A stretch of 64,000 nucleotides of DNA from assembly GCA_000471925.1 (NCBI GenBank), contig CP006668.1:2356001-2420000 (forward strand), read 5' to 3'. The notes below the pieces were generated by a model. The model searched no databases, was not told the origin of the DNA, and worked only from the letters and a program-made list of their open reading frames with translations. Each line of letters begins with the position of its first letter. The stretch's first letter is position 1. Positions 55,433 through 64,000 of the stretch are shown piece by piece. Made by a program: the position numbers and the translations under genes. The DNA comes from Ralstonia pickettii DTP0602. GTDB taxonomy: Bacteria > Pseudomonadota > Gammaproteobacteria > Burkholderiales > Burkholderiaceae.

Positions 55433-56554
55433 ATGCAAGAGACCACCGCCCCCGTCTGCGGCACCGCCGCCCCGCTGGCTTACACGCTGCCGGCCCACTA
55501 CTACACCTCTCAGGAAGTCTTCGAGCAGGAAAAGAAGACGATCTTCGCGCGCAGCTGGGTGTGCGTGATGCACAAGAGCCAGGTGGCCGAGAACAACCAG
55601 TACGCCACGGTGAAGGTGGCCGGCGAGAACGTGTTCGTGGTGCGCGGCCGCGACGGCGTGCTGCGCGCGTTCTACAACGTCTGCCCGCACCGCGCCCACG
55701 AGCTGTTCGCCGACGGCGCCGGCAAGGCCAGGAACGTCATCACCTGCCCGTACCACGCCTGGTCGTTCGGCCTGGACGGCAAGCTGATCCATGTGCGCAA
55801 CGCCGAGAACGTGCCGGGCTTCTGCAAGGACAACGCCGGCCTGACGCCGGTGCGCGTGGAGGAGTTCTGCGGCCTGGTCTTCGTCAACCTGGACATGGAC
55901 GCCAAGCCGCTGGCCGAGCTGGCGGGCAGCCTCAACGACGAGATCCGCGCGCGCTGCCCGGATGTCGACAAGCTGGTGCCGGCGCACAAGCTCACCTACG
56001 AGATGAAGGCCAACTGGAAGGTGGTGGTCGACAACTACCTGGAGTGCCTGCACTGCCAGACCGCGCACCCGGCGCTGGTCGAGTCAATCAGGATGGAGAC
56101 CTACAAGCACGAAGTGCGCGGCCTCTTCACCAGCCAGGTCGGCCAGACCCGCTCGGGCAGCGATGCCTTCACCTATGACAGCGACGCCCCCAACACCGAC
56201 TTCGCTGCCTACTGGCTGTGGCCCAACGTCACGCTGAACGTGCTGCCGGGCGACGGCAACTACGGCGTGTTCTATATGTTCCCGGTGGATGCCGACACCA
56301 CCATCCAGCACTTCGAGTTCTACTTCCGCGACAGCACGCCCACGGCCGAGCAGGAGCAGCTGATCGAGTACTACAAGAACGTCCTCAAGCCGGAAGATCT
56401 GAGCATCGTCGAATCGGTGCAGCGCGGCCTGAAGTCGCGCGGCTACCGCAACGGGCAGGGCCCGCTGCTGGTCACCGACGACAAAACCTCCGCCATCGGC
56501 GAGCACGGCGTGCAGCACTTCCAGCAGATGGTGCTCGACGCCCTGGCCGCCTGA
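55433..56554 (+). CDS. Rieske monooxygenase alpha subunit, YeaW/CntA type
   Basis: The 373-residue oxygenase has a Rieske cluster with Cys84, His86 (CPHR) and Cys105, His108 (CPYHAW). The mononuclear Fe site is in NYLECLHCQTAH, with His207 and His212. The bridging residue is Glu204 where classical dioxygenases have Asp, a mark of the carnitine/betaine monooxygenase group (CntA, YeaW). Length and sequence recall E. coli YeaW. Likely substrates are carnitine, gamma-butyrobetaine or glycine betaine; the choice is not settled by sequence. GAGGAG precedes ATG 55433. The reductase is at the window end. Confidence 0.88.
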   Translation: MQETTAPVCGTAAPLAYTLPAHYYTSQEVFEQEKKTIFARSWVCVMHKSQVAENNQYATVKVAGENVFVVRGRDGVLRAFYNVCPHRAHELFADGAGKARNVITCPYHAWSFGLDGKLIHVRNAENVPGFCKDNAGLTPVRVEEFCGLVFVNLDMDAKPLAELAGSLNDEIRARCPDVDKLVPAHKLTYEMKANWKVVVDNYLECLHCQTAHPALVESIRMETYKHEVRGLFTSQVGQTRSGSDAFTYDSDAPNTDFAAYWLWPNVTLNVLPGDGNYGVFYMFPVDADTTIQHFEFYFRDSTPTAEQEQLIEYYKNVLKPEDLSIVESVQRGLKSRGYRNGQGPLLVTDDKTSAIGEHGVQHFQQMVLDALAA

Positions 56555-56582
56555 AACGAACAACTGAACCGGAACCGCAGCA

Positions 56583-58049
56583 ATGATCCAGACCCAGCTC
56601 TATATCGACGGCCAGTGGCAGTCGCCCATCGACCACGGCACGCGCGCCATCCTGAGCCCGGCCGACGAGTCCGTGATCGCGCAGGCCGCCGAAGCCACCC
56701 GCGCCGATGCGCGCCTGGCCATCGCCGCTGCGCGCAAGGCCTTCGACGGTCCCTGGCGCCAGACGACGATCCGTGATCGCGCCAGACTGCTGAACAAGAT
56801 CGCCGAACTGATCGACCGCGATGCCGAGAAGCTCGCCCACCTGGAGTCGCTCAACACCGGCAAGACGCTGACCGAGAGCCGCACCGACATGGGCGATATC
56901 GCCGCAACCTTCCGCTACTTCGCGGGGCTGGTCGCATCCGAGTCGGGCGCCGTCAACGAAGCGCCGCACCATGTGATCAGCCGCACCCTGCGCGAGCCGG
57001 TCGGCGTGTGCGGCCTGATCACGCCGTGGAACTACCCGCTGCTGCAGGCCGCGTGGAAGATCGCGCCCGCGCTGGGCGCCGGCAATACCGTGGTGATCAA
57101 GCCCAGCAACCTGACGCCGCTGACCACGCACCACTTCACGCAACTGGTGGCCGAGCTGGACCTGCCGCCGGGCGTGTTCAACCTGGTGACCGCCGGCGCC
57201 GAAGTCGGCGCCGAGCTGGCCGAAAGCCTGGACGTGGACCTGGTGTCCTTCACCGGCGGCGCCTATGCCGGCGAAAGCATCATGAAGGCCGCCACCGGCA
57301 ACTTCAAGCGCATCGGCCTGGAGCTGGGCGGCAAAAACCCCAACATCGTCTTTGCCGATGCCGACCTGGATGCCGCGGTCGATTACGCGCTCAACGCCGC
57401 GTTCTTCCATGCCGGGCAGGTCTGCTCCGCCGGCTCGCGCCTGATGATCGAAGACAGCATCTATGATGCATTCATCAGCCGGCTGGCCGAGCGCCTGCCG
57501 CGCATCGTGATCGGCAACGGCTTCCATGCCGAGACCCAGATGGGCCCGGTGCAGTCGGCGCAACAGCACGAGAAGATTTTGGGCATGGTGCAGGCCGGCA
57601 TTGCCGAGGGCGCACGCCTGGTCCATGGCGGCAAGCGGCCGACGGGGGACGTGTTCAAGAAGGGCTACTGGCTGGAACCGACGCTGCTGGCCGACGTGAC
57701 TGCCGAGATGAAGATTGCGAAGGAAGAGATTTTCGGGCCGGTGATCACGGCCGAGCGCTTCCGCTCCGAGGAAGAAGTGCTGCGTGCAGCCAACGACACC
57801 CCGTACGGCCTGGCCGGCGCGGTCTGGACCCGCGACCTGGACAAGGCCAACCGGATGTCGCGCGGCCTGCGCTTCGGCACGGTATGGGTGAACGACTACC
57901 ACCCGTACTTCCCGGAAGCGCCGTGGGGCGGCTACAAGGCGAGCGGCATCGGCCGCGAGCTGGCCCGCGTCGGCCTGGACGAGTACACCGAACTCAAGCA
58001 CAGCTATATCAACCTGGCCCCCAAGGCGATGGGCTGGTTTGGCGCCTGA
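56583..58049 (+). CDS. betB: Betaine-aldehyde dehydrogenase-like enzyme
   Basis: The 488-residue ALDH has TPWNYP with Asn150, Lys173 (VVIKPSN), general-base Glu247 in LELGGKNP and nucleophile Cys281 in FFHAGQVCSAG. The sequence style (GLITPWNYPLLQAAWKIAPALGAGN) fits the BetB/GbsA group, which oxidises betaine aldehyde to glycine betaine. It starts 28 bases after the Rieske gene and precedes choline dehydrogenase, so the operon supports this assignment. Other amino-aldehydes remain possible. Confidence 0.82.
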   Translation: MIQTQLYIDGQWQSPIDHGTRAILSPADESVIAQAAEATRADARLAIAAARKAFDGPWRQTTIRDRARLLNKIAELIDRDAEKLAHLESLNTGKTLTESRTDMGDIAATFRYFAGLVASESGAVNEAPHHVISRTLREPVGVCGLITPWNYPLLQAAWKIAPALGAGNTVVIKPSNLTPLTTHHFTQLVAELDLPPGVFNLVTAGAEVGAELAESLDVDLVSFTGGAYAGESIMKAATGNFKRIGLELGGKNPNIVFADADLDAAVDYALNAAFFHAGQVCSAGSRLMIEDSIYDAFISRLAERLPRIVIGNGFHAETQMGPVQSAQQHEKILGMVQAGIAEGARLVHGGKRPTGDVFKKGYWLEPTLLADVTAEMKIAKEEIFGPVITAERFRSEEEVLRAANDTPYGLAGAVWTRDLDKANRMSRGLRFGTVWVNDYHPYFPEAPWGGYKASGIGRELARVGLDEYTELKHSYINLAPKAMGWFGA

Positions 58050-58142
58050 GCGCAGCTGACTTCGCAATCGCGTGCGCCGAGTGGAATCCTGCCCGCCCCC
58101 GGGCTGCCACGCACGGCGTCAAGCAAACAAGGAGATTGCACC

Positions 58143-59879
58143 ATGCAGGCAATCCATGAGTACGACTACATCATCGTCGGCGCGGGCTCGGCCGGCTGCG
58201 TGCTGGCCGCGCGGCTGACCGAGGATGCCGATGTCTCGGTGCTGCTGCTGGAAGCCGGCGGCCCCGACTGGCGCCTGGACTGGCGCACGCAGATGCCGGC
58301 CGCGCTGGCGTATCCGCTGCAGGGCACGACCTACAACTGGGCCTATGTGACCGAGCCCGAGCCGCATATGAACAACCGCCGCATGACGCAGGGCCGCGGC
58401 AAGGGGCTGGGTGGTTCGTCGCTGATCAACGGCATGGTCTATATCCGCGGCAACGCGATGGACTACGACGGCTGGGCCGCAAACCGGTCGCTGGAGAACT
58501 GGAGCTACGCCGACTGCCTGCCCTACTTCCGCAAGGCGGAGACCTACGACAAGGGCGCCAACGACTACCACGGCAGCAACGGCCCGCTGCACGTGACCAC
58601 GCCCAAGGCCGATATCAGCCCGCTGTTCCGCGCCTTTATCCAGGCCGGCGAGCAGGCCGGCTACGGCCAGACCGACGACCTGAACGGCTACCGGCAGGAA
58701 GGCTTCGGCCCGATGGACCGCACCACCACCGCGCGCGGGCGCCGCTGCAGCACCTCGCTCGCCTACCTGGACCAGGCCAAGGACCGGCCGAACCTCACCG
58801 TGCATACGCGTGCGCTGGCCAATCGCATCCTGTTCTCGGGGCAGCGCGCCATCGGTGTCTCGTACATGCAGGGCGACCACGTGCGCGAAGCCCGCGCACG
58901 CCGCGAAGTGATCGTCAGCAACGGCGCGATCGCCTCGCCGCAACTGCTGCTGCGCTCGGGCGTGGGCAATGCGGACGAACTGCGCGCCTTCTGCATCGAG
59001 TCGGTCGCAGACCTGAAGGGCGTCGGCGAAAACCTGCAGGACCACCTCGAGATGTACCTGCAGTACGAATGCACCAAGCCGGTCTCGCTGTATCCCGCGC
59101 TGAAGTGGTGGAACAAGCCGGCCATCGGCATCGAGTGGTACCTGCGCGGCACCGGCATCGCCGCGTCCAACCACTTCGAGGCGGGCGGCTTTATTCGCAG
59201 CAGCGATGACTTCGCCTGGCCCAACCTGCAGTACCACTTCATCCCGCTGGCGATGAACTACGACGGCAGCAACCCGGTGCAGTCGCATGGCTTCCAGTGC
59301 CATGTCGGCTCGATGCGCTCGCCCAGCACCGGCTTTGTCAAGCTGGCCAGCCGCGATCCGCGCGCGAAGCCGCGCCTGCTGTTCAACTACATGGCGCATG
59401 ACGTCGACTGGCGCGAGTTCCGTGCCGCGGTGCGCCTGACGCGCGAGATCATCGGCCAGCAGGCGATGGACCAGTTCCGCGGCCGCGAGATCAAGCCCGG
59501 CATGATGATCCAGAGCGATGCCGAGATCGACGCCTTCGTGCGCGAGCACGCCGAGACCGCGCTGCACCCGTCCTGCACCTGCAAGATGGGCGACGCCTCC
59601 GACCCGATGGCCGTGGTGGACAACCAGGGCCGGGTGCATGGGCTGTCGGGCCTGCGCGTGGTCGATGCCTCGATCATGCCGAAGATCATCACCGGCAACC
59701 TGAACGCGCCCACGATCATGATGGCCGAGAAACTGGCCGATGTGATCCGCGGCCGGGCACCACTGCAACGCTCGACGGCGCCTTACTACAAGGCCAAACC
59801 CGCGCGCAGCGCCACGCTCGCGGACGCGCCAGGGCAACAGCCGTCGGCCGCGCGAATGCCGATGCCGATGCCTGCCTGA
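58143..59879 (+). CDS. betA: Choline dehydrogenase (GMC oxidoreductase)
   Basis: The 578-residue flavoenzyme has the FAD Rossmann motif [18 protein letters not shown]. It also has the stretches [34 protein letters not shown] and [29 protein letters not shown], and the C-terminal [21 protein letters not shown]. These match BetA of E. coli closely. The active-site segment is HPSCTCKMG where E. coli has HPCGTCKMG. The enzyme oxidises choline to betaine aldehyde at the inner membrane. GGAG precedes ATG 58143. It is expected to feed BetB upstream. Confidence 0.92.
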   Translation: MQAIHEYDYIIVGAGSAGCVLAARLTEDADVSVLLLEAGGPDWRLDWRTQMPAALAYPLQGTTYNWAYVTEPEPHMNNRRMTQGRGKGLGGSSLINGMVYIRGNAMDYDGWAANRSLENWSYADCLPYFRKAETYDKGANDYHGSNGPLHVTTPKADISPLFRAFIQAGEQAGYGQTDDLNGYRQEGFGPMDRTTTARGRRCSTSLAYLDQAKDRPNLTVHTRALANRILFSGQRAIGVSYMQGDHVREARARREVIVSNGAIASPQLLLRSGVGNADELRAFCIESVADLKGVGENLQDHLEMYLQYECTKPVSLYPALKWWNKPAIGIEWYLRGTGIAASNHFEAGGFIRSSDDFAWPNLQYHFIPLAMNYDGSNPVQSHGFQCHVGSMRSPSTGFVKLASRDPRAKPRLLFNYMAHDVDWREFRAAVRLTREIIGQQAMDQFRGREIKPGMMIQSDAEIDAFVREHAETALHPSCTCKMGDASDPMAVVDNQGRVHGLSGLRVVDASIMPKIITGNLNAPTIMMAEKLADVIRGRAPLQRSTAPYYKAKPARSATLADAPGQQPSAARMPMPMPA

Positions 59880-59931
59880 CACGGCGGCGCGGCGCCCGGG
59901 TTTCCCTACCAGATCCCTGACTGCGGCACAC

Positions 59932-59962
59932 CTGCTGCCGGGACCAACGTCCCGGCGGGCAG
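59932..59962 (+). repeat. Strong hairpin between betA and the porin gene
   Basis: GCCGGGAC (59937-59944) and GTCCCGGC (59949-59956) pair across CAAC, extended by CTGC/GCAG with small internal mismatches. No U-tract follows. It may reduce read-through or stabilise the betA mRNA end. Confidence 0.4.
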
Positions 59963-60048
59963 CGTGCGCCCGGTTGACGCGTCGCGTCCTCACCCCACAT
60001 AGCCGGCTCCCATAACAAACCCAGACCGGCTGCAAGGAGGAGACTTCC

Positions 60049-60939
60049 ATGCTGCGCAAATGCTTTGCTCCAAGACGGGCCCTGCAAGGCGCCCTGCCCC
60101 TGATGCTGTGCCAGGCGCTGGCCGCGCAGGCGCAGGCGACCGACGATGCTGCAACCACGCTGGCCGTCGCGCCGGTGCCGCAGGTCACTGCTACCGTACC
60201 GCCGGCCGAGGCTGCCGCACCGTCGCCGCTGACGGCCAACATGACCCTGACCTCTCAGTACGTCTCGCGCGGCTTCCGCCAGACCTGGGGAAAGCCTGCT
60301 GTGCAGGGCGGCATCGACTACGCCCATCCGAGCGGCTTCTCCGCCGGCACCTGGATGTCGAGCATCAGCGACAAGTTCATCGAGGGCGGCACGGTCGAAT
60401 GGGACCTGTATGCGGGCTACACCGGCACGGTGGGCGATTTCGTCTATGCCGGCCAGATCTATTACTACCTGTACCCGGGCGCGAAGCTGCAGTACGCACA
60501 GACCAAATACAACTACGGCGAGGCGGTCGCGTCGCTGACCTACAAGTGGTTCAACGTCAAGTACTGGCTGACCTACACCCGCGACTACTTCGGGTATAAC
60601 AGCGCCTCGCTGCTGAGCGGCAACGACCTGCACAGCCGCGGCTCGGGCTACCTGGACATCAACGGCACCTTCGACCTCGGCCACGGCGTCTCGCTGCTGC
60701 TGCACTACGGCCAGGAGCGCGTGCGCAACTTTGCCGCCTACAGCTTCCGCGACGTGCGCGTGGCGGTATCCAAGGCCTTCGAGGGTGGCTGGACGCTGAC
60801 CGGCGCCTATACGCGCGGCTGGGGGCGTACCGACGTCTATGACAACTACACCACCGGGGCGCTGGATTCGTCCGGCAACCCTTCCGTTTCCAACCCGCTG
60901 AAAAGCACGTTCCTGGTCTCGCTGACCAAGACGTTCTGA
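60049..60939 (+). CDS. TorF-family putative porin
   Basis: The 296-residue protein has a signal peptide ending near AAQAQA. A beta-barrel follows with the family start NMTLTSQYVSRGFRQTWGKPAVQGGIDYAHPSGFSAGTWMSS and aromatic-rich strands (YYYLYPGAKLQYAQTKYNYGEAVASLTYKWFNVKYWLTY), ending in Phe. This is the conserved proteobacterial porin-like family often called TorF. AAGGAGGAG precedes ATG 60049. Its place between betA and the permease suggests it admits the quaternary amine through the outer membrane. Confidence 0.82.
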   Translation: MLRKCFAPRRALQGALPLMLCQALAAQAQATDDAATTLAVAPVPQVTATVPPAEAAAPSPLTANMTLTSQYVSRGFRQTWGKPAVQGGIDYAHPSGFSAGTWMSSISDKFIEGGTVEWDLYAGYTGTVGDFVYAGQIYYYLYPGAKLQYAQTKYNYGEAVASLTYKWFNVKYWLTYTRDYFGYNSASLLSGNDLHSRGSGYLDINGTFDLGHGVSLLLHYGQERVRNFAAYSFRDVRVAVSKAFEGGWTLTGAYTRGWGRTDVYDNYTTGALDSSGNPSVSNPLKSTFLVSLTKTF

Positions 60940-60978
60940 CGGCAATCCTCAACCGCTGTTTTACCGCTTCATACCACC

Positions 60979-61281
60979 ATGGCCTCCCTGGGTCTTACCG
61001 ACGCGACCGGACTTGTCGGCGTTGCCGCCTACGTTGCCGCGCATTTTGCCGTGCAGGTCCTGCACAAATCCCCGACCGGCAGGTTGGCCGTCGTCCTCAA
61101 CGTGATCGGGCCGAGCTGCATCCTGGTTTCGCTGACCGGCGCCTTCAACCTGGCGTCGTTTCTCACCCAGTGCTTCTGGCTGGGGCTGACACTGGTGGGG
61201 TGGTGGCGCAACCGGCGGGCGGGACGGCCGGTGGTGGAAACGCTGGGCGGCCCGCGGCCGGGACAGCCTGTGCAGCAGTAA
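60979..61281 (+). CDS. Small membrane protein, CBU_0592-like
   Basis: The 100-residue protein has three hydrophobic helices (GLVGVAAYVAAHFAVQVL, LAVVLNVIGPSCILVSL, NLASFLTQCFWLGLTLVGWW) and a polar tail. The pattern Q-x(11)-N-x-x-G-x-x-C/L, with a C-terminal W-W-R, recalls the CBU_0592 family of unknown function. It follows the porin gene by 39 bases. Its role in the operon is unknown. Confidence 0.6.
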   Translation: MASLGLTDATGLVGVAAYVAAHFAVQVLHKSPTGRLAVVLNVIGPSCILVSLTGAFNLASFLTQCFWLGLTLVGWWRNRRAGRPVVETLGGPRPGQPVQQ

Positions 61282-61624
61282 CCGGGAGGCGGCCGGCGCT
61301 GTTTGCAACGCAATCAATCTTCCGTTGCCTTGGCGCAGGGCCGCTCCTATACTCACTCTAAACACCAATAGTAACTTAATTCACTATTAGTGAATTTACA
61401 GCCAAACCGGAAGCCGCAAGACCTGTAATTGGCCGCGTGGCAACCCGGGATGACAACAGGAGACAAGGATGAGAAACGCCCCCAGAATCCCCGACAGACA
61501 TTCCCGACCGTCGTAACCGACCGGCAGGCAGTACCCCTCAAGTACCTACCCAGACCGCAGACGGCAGACCGTGACGGAGCCCCGCTCCAGACAAACGGCA
61601 CCCCGGGAAGCAAGGAGACAAATC
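61282..61624. other. Control region before the permease
   Basis: This 343-base gap contains the second 32-bp element (61363-61394) about 230 bases before the permease start, then an uncoded leader. No gene is evident. It is likely a second promoter of the betaine island. Confidence 0.5.
61363..61394. promoter_or_regulatory. 32-bp operator-like element, copy 2
   Basis: It begins CACCAATAGTAA and ends CACTATTAGTGAA. It differs from copy 1 (55364-55395) at three positions (T to C, T to C, A to T). The inverted TAGTAA / TTCACTA arms are kept. It lies before the APC permease gene on the same strand as the Rieske operon. Confidence 0.75.
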
Positions 61625-63271
61625 GTGTATTCACAGAAAGACGCGCTGTCGCTCGGCGCGCAGGCGCCGCTCGCCCCTGCCCAGCAACAGACGCAATCAA
61701 CCCAACCCCATGAACTGCAGCGCACGCTGACCTGGAAGGATGCCTTCTGGGTTACCAGCGGCGTGCCCGCGGGCGTGCTCTTCACCATCGGCGGCGTATC
61801 CGCCACCATTGGCAACCCTGCGTGGGTGATCTGGATCATCGCCATCCTGGTCGGCTTTGCGCAGTGCTTCGTCTACGCCGAGATCTCGGGGCTGTATCCG
61901 CACAAGTCCGGCGGCGCCTCGGTGTATGGCGCGCTCGGCTGGGTGCGCTACAGCAAGTTCGTCGCGCCGGTATCGGTGTGGTGCAACTGGGTGGCCTGGT
62001 CGCCGATGCTGGCGCTGGGCACCAGTCTTGCCGCCGGCTATATGCTGAGCGCGCTGTTCCCGCCCGATTCGGTCATCAATACTTGGCAACTGACGCTGCT
62101 GGACCTGGGCTTCGTCAGCAAAGGCCTGACGCTGCGGGTGAACTCCACCTTTATCCTGGCCACGGCCTTCCTGCTGATCACCTTCAAGCTGCAGCACAGC
62201 GGCGCGTCGGCCGCGGCCACCACGCAGCGCATCCTGGGCATCGCCTCGCTGACGCCGCTGGTGGTGATCGCGCTGGTGCCGATGTTCACCGGCGACATGC
62301 CGTCCACCAGCTTCCTGCCGCTGCTGCCGCTGACGCACGATGCCTCGGGCGCCGCGGTGCTGGGTGGCTGGAACGCCGCCGGCATCAGCACCGCGATGGG
62401 CGCGATGTTCCTGGCGTGCTGGTCGACCTTCGGCTTCGAGACCGCGGTCTGCTACACCCGCGAGTTCAAGGACCCGCAGAAGGACACCTTCAAGGCGATC
62501 TTCTGGTCCGGCGTGCTGTGCCTGTTCATGTTCATCGCGGTGCCGATCGCCTTCCAGGGCTCGCTCGGGCTAACGGGAATGCTGGAACCGTCCATCGTCG
62601 ACGGCTCCGGCGTGGGCGCGGCCATGGCGCGCTTCGTCGGCGGCGGTGCGGTGGTGTTCAACGTGATCGTGGTGATGCTGGTGCTCGCGATCCTGCTGAT
62701 CGTGATGACCTCGATGATGGGCTCGTCGCGCACGCTGTACCAGGCCTCGCTCGACGGCTGGCTGCCGCGCTACCTCTCGCACGTCAACGAGCACGGCGCC
62801 CCGACGCGCGCGATGTGGACGGACCTGGTGTTCAACCTGTTCCTGCTGCTGATGTCGAACTACATGGCGGTGCTGTCGATCTCCAACGTCTGCTATATGA
62901 TCTTCGTGTTCCTGAACCTGCAGTCGGGCTGGATCCACCGCATGGACCGCCCGGACTGGGCGCGCCCGTACAAGTGCAAGAACTGGCTGCTGGCACTGGG
63001 CGCGTTCTTCGGGTTCTTCGACCTGGCCTTCGTCGGCGCCGGGGCCAACTTCCAGGGCGAGAACACGCTGCGCAACGGCCTGATCGCCGCGCTGCTGATC
63101 GTGCCGGTGTTCGTGTACCGCCACTACATCCAGGACAAGGGCCGGTTCCCCAAGTCGATGCGACGCGACATGGAACTGCCCAATGCCCGCGCCGGCGTGC
63201 TGCCCTACGTGGCGCTGATCGTCGGCGGCCTGGTGGTGTGGATCGCTGCCAAGCTGACGGTGATCACCTGA
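61625..63271 (+). CDS. APC-superfamily permease
   Basis: The 548-residue transporter has about twelve helices and typical APC features: WVTSGVPAGVLFTIGGVSATIG in helix 1, YAEISGLYPHKSGGASVYGALGW in helices 2-3 and STFGFETAVCYTREFKDPQKDTFKAIFWSG in helices 6-7. The start is GTG 61625 with AAGGAG (61612-61617) seven bases upstream; an earlier in-frame GTG (61571) has no ribosome site. Context suggests uptake of choline, carnitine or a related amine, but APC proteins usually carry amino acids or ethanolamine, so the substrate is open. Confidence 0.85.
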   Translation: MYSQKDALSLGAQAPLAPAQQQTQSTQPHELQRTLTWKDAFWVTSGVPAGVLFTIGGVSATIGNPAWVIWIIAILVGFAQCFVYAEISGLYPHKSGGASVYGALGWVRYSKFVAPVSVWCNWVAWSPMLALGTSLAAGYMLSALFPPDSVINTWQLTLLDLGFVSKGLTLRVNSTFILATAFLLITFKLQHSGASAAATTQRILGIASLTPLVVIALVPMFTGDMPSTSFLPLLPLTHDASGAAVLGGWNAAGISTAMGAMFLACWSTFGFETAVCYTREFKDPQKDTFKAIFWSGVLCLFMFIAVPIAFQGSLGLTGMLEPSIVDGSGVGAAMARFVGGGAVVFNVIVVMLVLAILLIVMTSMMGSSRTLYQASLDGWLPRYLSHVNEHGAPTRAMWTDLVFNLFLLLMSNYMAVLSISNVCYMIFVFLNLQSGWIHRMDRPDWARPYKCKNWLLALGAFFGFFDLAFVGAGANFQGENTLRNGLIAALLIVPVFVYRHYIQDKGRFPKSMRRDMELPNARAGVLPYVALIVGGLVVWIAAKLTVIT

Positions 63272-63279
63272 CGGCCTTC

Positions 63280-63307
63280 GGCAGGCCGGCGCCCTGGCCG
63301 GCCTGCC
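63280..63307 (+). repeat. Hairpin between the permease and reductase genes
   Basis: GGCAGGCCGG (63280-63289) and CCGGCCTGCC (63298-63307) form a perfect 10-bp stem with an 8-base loop. No U-tract follows. It could cause partial termination so that the reductase is made at a lower level. Confidence 0.45.
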
Positions 63308-63344
63308 TCCCTTCCCGATTTCCCTGAATTTCCGAGGTACCGCC

Positions 63345-64000
63345 ATGACTGACACGCTCCGCGTACGCGTCGGCCGCGTCGAGCCGCTGGCCGCCGGCAT
63401 CAAGCGCTTCACCCTGCAACCCTGCGACGGCGGTGCGATGCCCGCCTTCGACAGCGGCAGCCACGTGGTTGTCCATATGGACGGCGGCCGGCTGCGCAAC
63501 GCCTACTCGCTGACCAGCGCGCTGGACAACCCGGCGCACTACCAGATCGCCGTGCGGCTGGAAGAGGCCTCGCGCGGCGGCTCGCGCTACATGCACGAGC
63601 GGGTGCGCGAGGGCGACGAGCTGCACATCGGCGCACCGGCCAACCTGTTCGGCCTGGACCACGGCACCGGCCGCCACCTGCTGATCGCCGGCGGCATCGG
63701 CATCACGCCGTTCATGACGCATATCCAGGCGCTGGCGGCGCGCAACGCCGAGTTCCAGCTGCACTACTGCTTCCGCAACCGGCAGTCCGCGGCCTTCCTG
63801 GACGTATTGCCGGGCACGCTGCAGCCCGGCCAGCTCCATCTCTATGAGAGCGATACCGGCACCATGCTCGACATCGCCGCGCTGATCGCCGCGCAGCCGG
63901 CCGATACGCATGTCTATGTGTGCGGGCCGTCGGTACTGAACGATGCGGTGGTCAACGCGGCGCGCGCGGCTGGCTGGGACGCGGGCCGCATCCACTTCGA
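63345..64000 (+). CDS. Reductase of the Rieske system (YeaX/CntB type), 5' part
   Basis: The frame from ATG 63345 runs off the window after 218 residues. It shows an N-terminal flavin domain (RNAYSLTS, VRLEEASRGGSRYMHERV) and an NAD-binding domain with GGIGITPF and YVCGPSVLND. This is the VanB/PDR-type reductase that passes electrons from NAD(P)H to a Rieske oxygenase; the C-terminal 2Fe-2S domain should lie beyond the window. The sequence recalls E. coli YeaX, the partner of YeaW, which matches the Rieske gene at 55433. Confidence 0.85.
   Translation, partial: MTDTLRVRVGRVEPLAAGIKRFTLQPCDGGAMPAFDSGSHVVVHMDGGRLRNAYSLTSALDNPAHYQIAVRLEEASRGGSRYMHERVREGDELHIGAPANLFGLDHGTGRHLLIAGGIGITPFMTHIQALAARNAEFQLHYCFRNRQSAAFLDVLPGTLQPGQLHLYESDTGTMLDIAALIAAQPADTHVYVCGPSVLNDAVVNAARAAGWDAGRIHF

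Noticed and set aside
59932..59962. Intrinsic terminator after betA
   Set aside because: The stem is strong but no U-tract follows on the plus strand, so it is recorded only as a hairpin.

Overview
The window is GC-rich, densely coded bacterial DNA. Gene content and protein style point to a beta-proteobacterium of the Burkholderiales, most likely Cupriavidus or a close relative. Supporting features are a caa3-type oxidase, a PHB-depolymerase-like esterase, Ku, many LysR/TetR/MFS pairs and accessory metabolism typical of a secondary replicon. The genus is my inference; there is no rRNA, tRNA or origin here to settle it. I see no CRISPR array, no prophage and no complete insertion sequence.

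Layout. 1-2 kb: end of an MHYT-domain protein and a succinate-semialdehyde-type dehydrogenase. 2-7 kb: a caa3 cytochrome c oxidase operon on the minus strand (II-I-III-III-IV order of transcription). 7-16 kb: small membrane proteins, rubredoxin, a giant DUF748/AsmA-like protein, an MHS-type transporter and a PHB-depolymerase-like esterase. 16-20 kb: a decayed region with a truncated DUF3300 gene and an orphan IS3-type OrfA, then a LysR regulator and an orphan NarL-type response regulator. 20-23 kb: a MarR / 14-TM drug exporter pair and a divergent AraC regulator. 23-25 kb: moaB-moeA. 25-29 kb: a ureide (urate breakdown) locus made of two 5-hydroxyisourate hydrolases (one with a Tat signal), an MFS carrier, a LysR regulator and OHCU decarboxylase. 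29-33 kb: CGNR regulator, epoxide-hydrolase-like enzyme, SnoaL-like protein and TetR regulator. 33-37 kb: Ku with a MerR/TPR partner, trehalase and a collapsed SDR gene. 37-45 kb: a drug exporter, YdjM-like protein, TetR, an ACP-ligase-acyltransferase fusion, TerC and Usp. 45-48 kb: TonB-dependent receptor and a WrbA-like flavoprotein. 48-51 kb: class III ribonucleotide reductase encoded by three overlapping genes, with the glycyl-radical domain split off as a 57-residue protein. 51-53.5 kb: a short MCP and a class III aminotransferase.

53.7-64 kb is a coherent quaternary-amine catabolic island. It holds an XRE/triple-PAS regulator, a YeaW/CntA-type Rieske monooxygenase, a betaine-aldehyde dehydrogenase, choline dehydrogenase (BetA), a TorF-type porin, an APC permease and, running off the end, the YeaX/CntB-type reductase. 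A nearly identical 32-bp operator-like element lies before the Rieske gene and again before the permease, suggesting one regulator controls both transcripts.

The most unusual items are the split class III RNR with a matching pair of NrdR boxes, the ACP-acyl-AMP-ligase-PlsC trifunctional protein, the shared 32-bp element of the betaine island, a second operator family (ACAG-N2-CTGT) shared by two loci 10 kb apart, and the Tat-exported second HIU hydrolase.
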